Shown: piece by piece, positions 16,680 through 23,125 of the stretch
Layout of the letters: the number at the start of each line of letters is the position of its first letter
Position numbering within the stretch: the first letter of the stretch is position 1
Assembly (NCBI GenBank): GCA_019241425.1
Contig: JAFAXA010000197.1
Location: forward strand, 1-33,904
Source: Acetobacteraceae bacterium
Lineage (GTDB): Bacteria > Pseudomonadota > Alphaproteobacteria > Acetobacterales > Acetobacteraceae
Length of the DNA: 33,904 nt
Direction: 5' to 3'
Program-made: the position numbers and the translations under genes
Notes under the pieces: generated by a model
What the model saw: only the letters and a program-made list of their open reading frames with translations
Databases searched by the model: none
Told to the model about the DNA's origin: nothing

Positions 16680-17588
16680 CTACTCCGCCTTGCGATGAAG
16701 CTTGTCCACAAAGCTGTTCAACTGAATAACAGGCTGGTAGGCCGCATTGTCGACCGGCGACCATGGCGCATACTTGCCTTCGTAAATTGTCTGATAGCCG
16801 GCCGGGTCTTGTGCCGGCATTTCCAGGGAGGCCGTGCGGATCTCGGTTTTCAGATCGTCCGGGAGGCTGTCAAGATACGCAATCGGTGAATTCACGATCT
16901 CATCCGACTTGAAGATGATACGGAAGTCGTCGGCCTTCACCATGCCTTTGCGCGCCATGCGCAGCAGGTTCGACTCGTCGGGCGAGTTCCACCAATTCGC
17001 GGCTACGTCGACTGTACCTTGGCCGAGCGCGATCACCGCGTTCTCATGGCTGCCAGTGTAGACGACGCGGTTGAAGAACGTGTCCGTATTGATGCCCATC
17101 TTGTTGAGCGCGAAGCGCGGCATGTTGTTGCCCGACGTCGAGTTCGGGTCGACGAGACCAAGATTCTTGCCTTTCAGGTCCTCGACCTTCTGATAAGGCG
17201 CATTCGCCTTGACATAGAATACGGAGTAATAGCCTTTCGTGCCGTCCAGGTTGGTCTCGATCAGGAAGGCGGTTGTCTGGACCCCCGTCATCAGCGCGCG
17301 CGCGAAAGACGCCGGCCCGTAATAGGCCACGTGAATGTTCCCGGCGCGTTGTCCCTCGATGACCGCCGCGTAGTCATTGGCGATCCTGAGCGTCACTTTC
17401 GTGCCCAACCGTTTCGACAGGTAGGTGGTGAACGGTGTCCAACGGTTAAGCGTGCCGGACCCGTTCTCCTCCGGGATCACGGCGAAAACAAGTTCCGGAT
17501 ACTGGCCGCGCCAGTCGGCCGCGTAACCGGTTCGCGCAACGGCGACCATCGCGGTCGAGGCCCCAAGCAGCGTGCGGCGACGGAGCAT
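16680..17588 (-). CDS. phnD: PhnD, phosphonate-binding periplasmic protein
   Basis: This 302-residue solute-binding protein has a twin-arginine-like leader (MLRRRTLLGASTAM, cleavage probably after GYAA), so export is likely. Mature-domain blocks match PhnD-type receptors: VFAVIPEENGSGTLNRW, HVAYYGPASFARA, GYYSVFYVKANAPYQ and the ligand-pocket stretch LVDPNSTSGNNMPRFALNK. It would capture phosphonate (in E. coli, 2-aminoethylphosphonate binds best) and deliver it to PhnE1/E2. It lies 54 bases after phnC and 10 bases before phnE1. At 302 residues it is somewhat shorter than E. coli PhnD, but the domain appears whole. Confidence 0.93.
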   Translation of the reverse strand: MLRRRTLLGASTAMVAVARTGYAADWRGQYPELVFAVIPEENGSGTLNRWTPFTTYLSKRLGTKVTLRIANDYAAVIEGQRAGNIHVAYYGPASFARALMTGVQTTAFLIETNLDGTKGYYSVFYVKANAPYQKVEDLKGKNLGLVDPNSTSGNNMPRFALNKMGINTDTFFNRVVYTGSHENAVIALGQGTVDVAANWWNSPDESNLLRMARKGMVKADDFRIIFKSDEIVNSPIAYLDSLPDDLKTEIRTASLEMPAQDPAGYQTIYEGKYAPWSPVDNAAYQPVIQLNSFVDKLHRKAE

Positions 17589-17642
17589 GGCTTTTTCATC
17601 CCTGCGAAAAGCGCCTGCGCGCGAGCGAACAGGCAGAGCCGT

Positions 17643-18470
17643 TCAATGCTGAAACGCGGCGGCACCCTGCGGCAGTGCCGGTCGTGGCTCGATCAGGGCC
17701 GTCGCATCCGCCGCCGCGGATCTCGGCCGGTTCAACCCGTACAGATCCTCCGCCGCCGCGTCGTCGAGTGCTTCCGGAGCGCCGTCGAACACGAGGTGTC
17801 CGCCGGCGAGCCCCACCAGCCGGTTGCAATACGCGCGTGCAATTTCCAGCGAATGGAGGTTGCACAGGACAGTGATGCCGTACTCGCGATTGATGCTTGC
17901 GAGCGCGTCCATCACGGCGCGCGTGTTCCGCGGATCGAGCGAGGCGATCGGCTCGTCCGCGAGAATGATTTCGGGCTCCTGCACGAGCGCGCGTGCAATG
18001 GCGACGCGCTGTTGCTGACCACCGGAGAGGCGATCGGCCCGCAAGGCTGCCAGCTCACCGATATCGAAGCGCTCCAGCGCGGAAAGGGCGATCGCCCGAT
18101 CCGCCTCCGTCCACAACCCCAGCAGGGAGCGACGCGCGGGAACCTTGGCCAATCGACCGGCAAGCACGTTGGTCATGACGTCGAGCCGTGCGGAAAGGTT
18201 GAATTGCTGAAAGATCATCGCGCAGCGGGCACGCCACTGCCGCAGTTGCTTGCCGCGTAGCGCCGTGACCTCCTCGCCACGCCACACGATGCGCCCGCTG
18301 CTCGGCTCGGCGAGCCGGTTGATCATACGGAGGACAGTCGATTTGCCCGCTCCCGACCGGCCGATGACACCGACGAAACTGCCGGCTGGTATGGTCAGCG
18401 CGATTTCATGCACTGCGATGCGGTCGCCGAACCGGCGCGAAACCTGATCAAGCGTTAACGCTGCCTCCAT
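17643..18470 (-). CDS. phnC: PhnC, phosphonate ABC transporter ATPase
   Basis: This 275-residue ABC ATPase has Walker [10 protein letters not shown] (residues 37-45), Q-loop [22 protein letters not shown], signature [14 protein letters not shown] (148-161) and Walker [13 protein letters not shown]. The switch histidine lies in [14 protein letters not shown]. The DEPIASLD and VLAGRL forms are typical of PhnC and distinguish it from other importer ATPases. It energises PhnDE1E2. It is the first gene of the operon; a Pho box ends 34 bases upstream of its ATG, so the phosphate-starvation regulator PhoB very probably controls the whole unit. No clear Shine-Dalgarno is visible before the ATG. Confidence 0.94.
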   Translation of the reverse strand: MEAALTLDQVSRRFGDRIAVHEIALTIPAGSFVGVIGRSGAGKSTVLRMINRLAEPSSGRIVWRGEEVTALRGKQLRQWRARCAMIFQQFNLSARLDVMTNVLAGRLAKVPARRSLLGLWTEADRAIALSALERFDIGELAALRADRLSGGQQQRVAIARALVQEPEIILADEPIASLDPRNTRAVMDALASINREYGITVLCNLHSLEIARAYCNRLVGLAGGHLVFDGAPEALDDAAAEDLYGLNRPRSAAADATALIEPRPALPQGAAAFQH

Positions 18471-18504
18471 CCGAGGCTATTTAGCGGAGCGGAGTGTTGA
18501 ACGG

Positions 18505-18533
18505 GTGACAGCTCCGTTACCTCTTGATGACAG
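18505..18533 (-). promoter_or_regulatory. Pho box (PhoB binding site) upstream of phnC
   Basis: Read on the minus strand, CTGTCAT is followed after 4 bases by the weaker AGGTAAC and after 4 more by CTGTCAC. This makes three 7-base repeats with an exact 11-base period. The PhoB consensus is tandem CTGTCAT repeats on an 11-base period, so the outer copies match 7/7 and 6/7. The site ends 34 bases before the phnC ATG, which is right for PhoB activation of a phosphonate operon. I could not assign the -10 with confidence; TAAATA at 18483-18478 seems too far from the box. Confidence 0.78.
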
Positions 18534-18643
18534 GGCGCGCCTGCCCCCCGCGCCCGGATCGTAGCTTCGTTTGATACGTCTTGCTGAAGGTGGCGAGTTC
18601 GTGCTGGCCACCAACGATCAACAACTTGCGGCACGATGGCCGT

Positions 18644-19288
18644 CTAGGCCGCTCGTGACAGGGTCCCGGCGCTCCTCATCTCTTGCGCGGCGCCCTGGTA
18701 TTCGCGTCGGAGCCGCGCGATCAGTGTTTTCGCCGGCTGAATGGCCTGGATAGCGCCGATCCCCTGTCCGGATCCCCAGATGTCCCGCCACGCCTTCCGG
18801 CTGGAGGAGAAATCCATTTGGGAGGCGTGTGACAGTTCCAGCTTGTCTGGGTCGAGCCCGGCGGCGACGATCGATCCCCTGAGATAGTTGCCGTGCACGC
18901 CCGTGAACAGATTGCTGTAGACGATGTCGGAGGCGACGCTGTCCACGATCATCCGCTTATGCGCCTCCGCCGCCCGCGCCTCCTCCGTGGCGATGAAAGC
19001 GGTGCCGATATACGCAAAGTCCGCACCCATGATCTGGGCCGCGAGAATCGCGCGGCCGGTTGCGATGGCCCCGGATAATGCGATCGGACCGTTGAACCAC
19101 GTCCGCTCTCCTGAACCAGCGCGAACGGCGACAGCGTACCCGCATGCCCGCCGGCCCCGGCCGCCACCAGAACTAGGCCGTCGGCGCCCTTCTCGATCGC
19201 GCTATGGGCGAAGCGCTGGCTGATGACGTCGTGCAGCACGAAGCCGCCATAGGAGTGAATGGCGTCGTTCACTTCCGGGCGGGCTCCT
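18644..19288 (-). pseudogene. Nitronate monooxygenase (2-nitropropane dioxygenase family), truncated and frameshifted
   Basis: Two overlapping minus frames together give the C-terminal two-thirds of an FMN-dependent nitronate monooxygenase. The first (from 19272) reads EVNDAIHSYGGFVLHDVISQ... and the FMN/phosphate loop GAGGHAGTLSPFALVQE. The frame then breaks near 19103-19110, where one base appears lost. The second frame continues WFNGPIALSGAIATG...MGADFAYIGTAFIATEEA to a normal C-terminus. The N-terminal roughly 100 residues are gone, replaced at about 19288 by an IS3-type remnant. An intact homologue would oxidise alkyl nitronates to carbonyl plus nitrite. With two independent lesions this copy is almost certainly dead. 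It lies upstream of, and on the same strand as, the phn operon, so it does not disturb the Pho box. Confidence 0.8.
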
Positions 19289-19595
19289 AATCTAGTTCAC
19301 GACGAAGGCGCGCGACCTCTGCGGCTTGATCGGCCGGCGTCGGGCCAGAGGGCGACGCAGCCGGAGCGGAGCCAGTTGCACTCGCTCGCGATCGGGGTGG
19401 GGCGCCATTCTGTGCCGACCGCCAATTTCGCAGCACGGATGGCTGAGCGCCGAGTTCCGCCGCTATCTGGATCACGGGCCGTCCGCTCGACTGCAAAAGA
19501 GCTACTGCTTCCGCTTGAACTCCGGCGTGAACTCTCGCCGCGTCTTGGTCATCAAACACCTTCCTCGCTCCATAAGCTTACTCAGGGGTGTCCAC
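19275..19595 (-). mobile_element. IS3-type insertion sequence, left-end fragment
   Basis: On the minus strand, TGGACACCCCTGAGT at 19595-19581 looks like the left terminal inverted repeat of an IS3-family element, about 30 bases before orfA. The internal part after orfA, the whole of orfB and the right end are missing, cut off near 19275-19290. The outer flank (about 19597 onward) is IS110 sequence, so this element probably landed in or next to an older IS110 copy. Confidence 0.6.
19287..19552 (-). pseudogene. IS3-family transposase orfA remnant
   Basis: The start MTKTRREFTPEFKRKQ follows a good ribosome site (GAGGAAGG) and matches the N-terminus of IS3-family OrfA proteins. Right after it the frame is broken: CAG-TAG-CTC suggests loss of one G, and the family continuation VALLQSSGRPVIQIAAELG reads on in the next frame. 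That frame gives the helix-turn-helix (AAELGAQPSVLRNW) and runs to ADQAAEVARLRRELD, where it stops at the junction with the nitronate monooxygenase fragment. OrfA normally continues into a leucine zipper and then OrfB; both are absent here. The element is non-functional. Confidence 0.8.
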
Positions 19596-19596
19596 G

Positions 19597-19835
19597 AATT
19601 CGAGGGAAGATCACCCTGGGCCATCAGCGACCGGCCCAGATGGTGCGCCCCGCAACACGCTTCCATTGCGACGACACATGCAGGCAACGCCTTCGCGAAA
19701 ACAGCAATGCTGTCGCGGTGCATCCGCCGCCGCTTGACCACTGCCCCGCTTTCATCCAGCCCTACAACACTGCAGCTGTTCTTGCCCTGGTCAATTCCAA
19801 GGAACTGCGATGGACATTTGTCTTGCTCCCCTTCA
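19597..19835 (-). pseudogene. IS110-family transposase N-terminal fragment
   Basis: The minus frame reads FLGIDQGKNSCSVVGLDESGAV, then ALPACVVAMEACCGAHHLGRSLMAQG. This is the start of an IS110-family DEDD transposase, with the first catalytic Asp in GIDQGKN and the conserved MEACCGAHHLGR block. It stops after about 65 residues at the IS3-type left end; the rest of the DEDD domain and the C-terminal serine domain are missing. No clear start codon is visible. The upstream part of the same frame (about 19840-19980) encodes Ala-rich sequence I do not recognise with confidence. Confidence 0.75.
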
Positions 19836-19999
19836 CCTCCGGTTGCCCTTTCAGTCTTATCACCTTGCAGAGCGAAGAGAGGCGGGCCATTCCGCACGCG
19901 AGCTTTCAACGCCGCCGCGAGATCGGCGAGGCTGGCGCCTTTGGGGATCGCGGCATTGGCGGCGGCAAGGCTTCCGTTTCTCTCCTCACGACAGCGCTG
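19836..19999. other. Unassigned stretch between IS remnants and toxin-antitoxin pair
   Basis: No supported gene is seen. On the minus strand a frame reads IPKGASLADLAAALKARVRNG, faintly like the C-terminal region of a serine recombinase, but it is too short and too Ala-rich to call. The right end turns AT-rich toward the promoter of the next gene. Confidence 0.4.
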
Positions 20000-20027
20000 T
20001 TGTCTCTATAACTTTATGCGATATTAA
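20000..20027 (+). promoter_or_regulatory. Candidate promoter of toxin-antitoxin operon
   Basis: TTGTCT (20000-20005) and TATTAA (20022-20027) are spaced 16 bases apart in an AT-rich pocket unlike the GC-rich surroundings. The -10 element ends 8 bases before the toxin ATG, so the leader would be very short. This is a plausible sigma-70 promoter but weak by sequence alone. Confidence 0.35.
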
Positions 20028-20035
20028 CTGCGTGA

Positions 20036-20362
20036 ATGCCTTGGGCAGTCGAAACGCTGAACGTCGCCGTGGATGCGGAAGTGAACGCTTTGCCCGCCGA
20101 CATGCGGGCGCAACTGACCCGAATCTCCTTCCTGATTCAGGAATTCGGGCTGGAGCGGGTGCGCGAGCCGCATGTGAAGCATCTGGAAGGCCCCGTATGG
20201 GAGATGCGGATGCGGGGCAGGGACGGCATATCGCGGGCGCTCTACGTCGCGGCGGTCCGCCAGCGCGTCGTCATCGTGCGGGTGTTCGTGAAGAACACCC
20301 AGAAGACGCCGAGTCGGGAAATCGACCTGGCGCTGAGCCGGGCTAAGGAGGTGCTGCGATGA
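20036..20362 (+). CDS. RelE/HigB-like (phage Gp49-like) toxin
   Basis: This 108-residue basic protein has the HigB/Gp49 pattern: a helical N-terminus (VDAEVNALPADMRAQLTRI), then VKHLEGPVWEMRMRGRDGISRALYV and VVIVRVFVKNTQKTPSREIDLALSRAKEV. The paired strands with L-x-G-x-V-W-E-M/L-R and the C-terminal KKTQKTP-like tract are typical of this family of ribosome-dependent mRNA interferases. Its stop overlaps the antitoxin start by 4 bases (ATGA), giving the toxin-first order typical of higBA. The genes around it are all remnants, which fits a mobile, self-maintaining cassette. Activity is inferred from family only. Confidence 0.85.
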   Translation: MPWAVETLNVAVDAEVNALPADMRAQLTRISFLIQEFGLERVREPHVKHLEGPVWEMRMRGRDGISRALYVAAVRQRVVIVRVFVKNTQKTPSREIDLALSRAKEVLR

Positions 20363-20670
20363 CCCGCATGAACGATCTGCACGACGGTTGGTTGAAAGAC
20401 CCGGCCTATCGGAAGGAATACGAGGCTCTGGAGGGGGAATTCACCCTTGCGGCCACGCTCATCCGCGCCCGCGCGGATGCCGGGCTGACGCAGGAAGAGT
20501 TGGCCGAGCGCATGGGGACCAAGCAGGAGGTGGTGGCGCGTTGGGAAGGCGGCAAGGTGATGCCGTCTACCCGGACGTTGGCGCGTCTCGCCAAGGCAAC
20601 TGGCACGACGCTGCGGATCAGCTTCGTGCCCGCACGGCGGCGGGCAGGCGAGACGCGGAAGCCGGCATGA
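20359..20670 (+). CDS. XRE-family HTH antitoxin (HigA-like)
   Basis: This 103-residue protein has an N-terminal segment (WLKDPAYRKEYEALEGEF) followed by a clear Cro/C1-type helix-turn-helix at about residues 34-80 (RARADAGLTQEELAERMGTKQEVVARWEGG, then PSTRTLARLAKATG). The C-terminus ends in a basic tail. It would neutralise the toxin and repress the shared promoter. It is translationally coupled to the toxin by the ATGA overlap. Both genes appear intact. Confidence 0.88.
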   Translation: MTRMNDLHDGWLKDPAYRKEYEALEGEFTLAATLIRARADAGLTQEELAERMGTKQEVVARWEGGKVMPSTRTLARLAKATGTTLRISFVPARRRAGETRKPA

Positions 20671-20875
20671 TGAGCGCCGGACCCGGCCAAAACGGATCAG
20701 CACCGTCCTCCCTGAACGCAAGTCTTCTGCACTCCGGTGGTGCGCTAGCGCATGCATTTGGCTGGCCTGCTGCCGATCTCAACACTCGCACCGTCGCCCG
20801 CGGTGAGACCAAGCTCGACGTCGCACGGGGCTCCGTGTCTGGGCAGCCAGCGGCTATGTTTGCGACAGTAGCGGC
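20671..20875. other. Unassigned sequence after toxin-antitoxin pair
   Basis: No gene is supported here. The ORFs covering this stretch have the composition of shadow frames. It leads into the RND remnant and is probably decayed sequence. Confidence 0.5.
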
Positions 20876-21076
20876 ATCTTCTGGGGGCCGATGGCGTACG
20901 CGATCATGGGCGGACTGGCGGGCGCGACGCTGCTGACGTTGCTCTTCCTTCCCGCCCTCTACTTGGCCTGGTTCCGCATCAGAAAGCCCGAGCCGGATGC
21001 CCAGGGGCAAGGCTGCCCTGAGCACCAAGTCACGGCGCAGGCGGACGCACACGGGGTGGAAGTTGCATGCACATAG
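20876..21076 (+). pseudogene. C-terminal remnant of an RND efflux permease
   Basis: The frame reads IFWGPMAYAIMGGLAGATLLTL followed by LFLPALYLAWFRIRKPEP. This matches the last transmembrane helix and tail of RND permeases, where GPMAYAI-GG...TLLFLPALYVAWFR is highly conserved. Everything before it (about 1000 residues) is absent, so only the 3' tip of the gene survives. It is not a copy of the RND gene at 4882-8091, whose corresponding end reads GTCSTLLFVPFLYTML. It is a leftover from a different pump that was deleted or rearranged. Confidence 0.65.
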
Positions 21077-21420
21077 AAGCAGCCATCGTCGGCCCGGATT
21101 GCGGCACTCTTCGGCGCTCTGATCGGCGGCGGCACAACCATCCTCGCGGCGGTCTCCACGCAACGCCGGCGAGGCCCGCTGCACCGGATTGCGTCGGAGG
21201 TGGCAAAACGGGAGTCGGTCTAGGCCGATTTCGTCGCTCACGCATCGAACCTGCATCTCGCCGCCTACGTCCATGACGAAACCGTTCTCGCGGGTGATGA
21301 ACAGCACCTGTCGGCCTTATCCACCGGATGCGGTTCTTCGCCTCGGGACGCCTCGTTGCGAGGGCGGAGGGAGGGCTCAGAGCCATCACGGAGATCGCGC
21401 TGAAACCCAGCGTGGAGCTT
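21067..21420 (+). pseudogene. Decayed small membrane protein of unknown function
   Basis: Three frames must be joined to read one protein. ATG 21067 gives MHIEAAIVG; the next frame continues ARIAALFGALIGGGTTILAAVS (a membrane helix), then RIASEVAKRESV, an in-frame TAG, and ADFVAHASNLHLAAYVHDE. A further shift gives MRFFASGRLVARAEGGLRAITE. The order (N-terminal helix, basic stretch, then Y/F-x-DF-x-x-A-S, then a MRLFAS-like segment) resembles a widespread family of uncharacterised one-helix bacterial proteins. At least two frameshifts and one stop make it a pseudogene. The family call is by eye and uncertain. Confidence 0.45.
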
Positions 21421-21520
21421 CGTACTGAAGGAGGGCTGCTGGGGAAGCGGAGAACGGGCGCATTGAACCCGGCCTTCGCTCAAGTGTTCACCGCGGGAGT
21501 TCTGCAGCGGAGCGAAAATC

Positions 21521-22501
21521 ATGGAGTATACCAACCTCGGTTCCACCGGCTTGCAGGTCTCGAGACTCTGCCTCGGATGCATGACCTACGGCGTTCCGGA
21601 GCGCGGCACGCATTCCTGGACCTTGGATGAGGAACGGAGCCGGCCGCTCATCCGTCAGGCCCTGGAACTCGGCATAAATTTCCTCGACACGGCGAACGTC
21701 TATTCCGACGGCACATCCGAGGAGATCGTCGGGCGTGCCGTGAAAGACTTCGCGCGCCGGGAGGAGGTCGTGATTGCGACCAAGGTCTTCAATCGCATGC
21801 GTCCCGGCCCGAACGGGAAGGGGCTCTCGCGCAAGGCGATCATGACCGAGATCGACGCGAGCTTGCGCCGTCTCGGTACGGATTATGTCGATCTCTATCA
21901 GATTCATCGGCTCGATCCGGGGACTCCGATCGAAGAAACGCTGGAAGCGCTCCATGACGTCGTGAAAGCAGGGAAGGCCAGATATATCGGCGCGTCGTCG
22001 ATGTATGCCTGGCAGTTTGCGAAAGCGATCTTCACCGCGCGCTTGCGCGGCTGGACCGAGTTCGTTTCCATGCAAAATCATCTCAACCTTCTGAACCGCG
22101 AAGAGGAACGCGAAATGCTGCCGTTCTGCGCGGACCAGGGAATAGGCGTGATCCCCTGGAGCCCGATGGCGCGCGGACGGCTCACGCGCGGTTGGGAGGA
22201 GACCAGCCAGCGGCAACAGACCGACGAGTTCGGCAAGAAGCTCTACGTGCAAGCCGTGGACGCCGACCGCGCCGTTGTTGAAGCGGTCGGGCGCGTGGCC
22301 GAGCAACGAGGGGTTCCGCGCGCGCAGGTGGCGCTTGCCTGGGTGCTGCAAAAGAAGATGGTCAGCGCCCCGATTATCGGCGCGTCCAGGCCGAACCACC
22401 TGACCGACGCCGTCGCCGCGCTCTCACTGCAACTATCAGCCGAAGAGATCGGGGCTCTGGAAGCGCCCTACATCCCGCATGACATCGCAGGTTTCAAGTA
22501 G
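21521..22501 (+). CDS. Aldo/keto reductase
   Basis: This 326-residue NADPH-dependent oxidoreductase has the AKR TIM-barrel pattern, starting MEYTNLGSTGLQVSRLCLGCMTYG. The full catalytic tetrad can be placed: Asp56 and Tyr61 in FLDTANVYSDG, Lys88 in VIATKVF and His129 in DLYQIHRLDP. The cofactor-binding C-terminal part contains GVIPWSPMARGRL and APIIGASRPNHL. It resembles the YajO/general stress AKR group that reduces aldehydes and ketones; the exact substrate is unknown. It follows the decayed zone and precedes the DUF2721-like gene on the same strand. Confidence 0.92.
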   Translation: MEYTNLGSTGLQVSRLCLGCMTYGVPERGTHSWTLDEERSRPLIRQALELGINFLDTANVYSDGTSEEIVGRAVKDFARREEVVIATKVFNRMRPGPNGKGLSRKAIMTEIDASLRRLGTDYVDLYQIHRLDPGTPIEETLEALHDVVKAGKARYIGASSMYAWQFAKAIFTARLRGWTEFVSMQNHLNLLNREEEREMLPFCADQGIGVIPWSPMARGRLTRGWEETSQRQQTDEFGKKLYVQAVDADRAVVEAVGRVAEQRGVPRAQVALAWVLQKKMVSAPIIGASRPNHLTDAVAALSLQLSAEEIGALEAPYIPHDIAGFK

Positions 22502-22591
22502 CAGCATCCGACATGCGGGGATGCGGATGAACGGCTTGGAGCACTGGCGCTGGAACAATATACTCTGGAGAACGCGGCCCACCTGATCCAG

Positions 22592-23026
22592 GTGGCGCTG
22601 ACGCCGGTCTTTCTCCTTTCTGGCATCGGAACGCTGATGAATGTGTTCGCGGCGCGGCTGGCGCGCGTGGCGGATCAGCTCGCCGCCCTCAGCCGATCCA
22701 TCGGAGAGGGCACGGCGTCACCGGCTCAAAAGGAACAGTTTGTGCTCCTGAACCGGCGTTCGCTCATCCTGGACGTGGCGGTCGTGCTCGCGACCGGCGG
22801 CGCCGCCGCGACATGTCTTTCGATCCTGACGTTGTTTTTGTTTGCGCTCAGCAACCGGGCGATCGCGGGCGTGCTGCTGCTGTTTTTCGCGGCCGCGGTG
22901 CTGTGCACCTTGGGCTCGGTGGTGGCGTTTGGGCTGGAAATGATGCTGAGCAACCGGGCGCTGCGACGGCGCATCTTGTTCCACATGCCGCATTGGCAAT
23001 CCGCAAAACGTGATCGCTCGGCGTAG
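22592..23026 (+). CDS. DUF2721-like membrane protein (start uncertain)
   Basis: This small inner-membrane protein of unknown function has the DUF2721 pattern: a first helix ALTPVFLLSGIGTLMNVFAARLARVADQ, a loop ending in LLNRRSLILD, two further helices (AVVLATGGAAATCLSILTLFLFAL and AIAGVLLLFFAAAVLCTLGSVVAFGLEM) and a basic tail. Only GTG 22592 is an allowed start in this frame. However, family-like sequence (ENAAHLIQ) continues in frame upstream as far as the AKR stop with no ATG, GTG or TTG. Either the 5' end carries a frameshift (an ATG at 22527 is in another frame) or a rare start such as CTG is used. It probably shares a transcript with the AKR gene. Confidence 0.7.
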   Translation: MALTPVFLLSGIGTLMNVFAARLARVADQLAALSRSIGEGTASPAQKEQFVLLNRRSLILDVAVVLATGGAAATCLSILTLFLFALSNRAIAGVLLLFFAAAVLCTLGSVVAFGLEMMLSNRALRRRILFHMPHWQSAKRDRSA

Positions 23027-23125
23027 TCCGCGGGACGCGGCTCGCCGGAGGGGCGCCCTACCATGCCCACGAAGAGCAACGCTGCACGGGTTTTCTCCGG
23101 GAGCGAAACGCCGTAGCTAGGTATA

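Noticed and set aside
17019-18260. 413-residue plus-strand ORF
   Set aside because: It is antisense to phnC and phnD, with no motif.
19840-19990. Possible serine recombinase C-terminal fragment on the minus strand
   Set aside because: Only a faint match (SLADLAAALKARVRNG) in Ala-rich sequence; too short to support.
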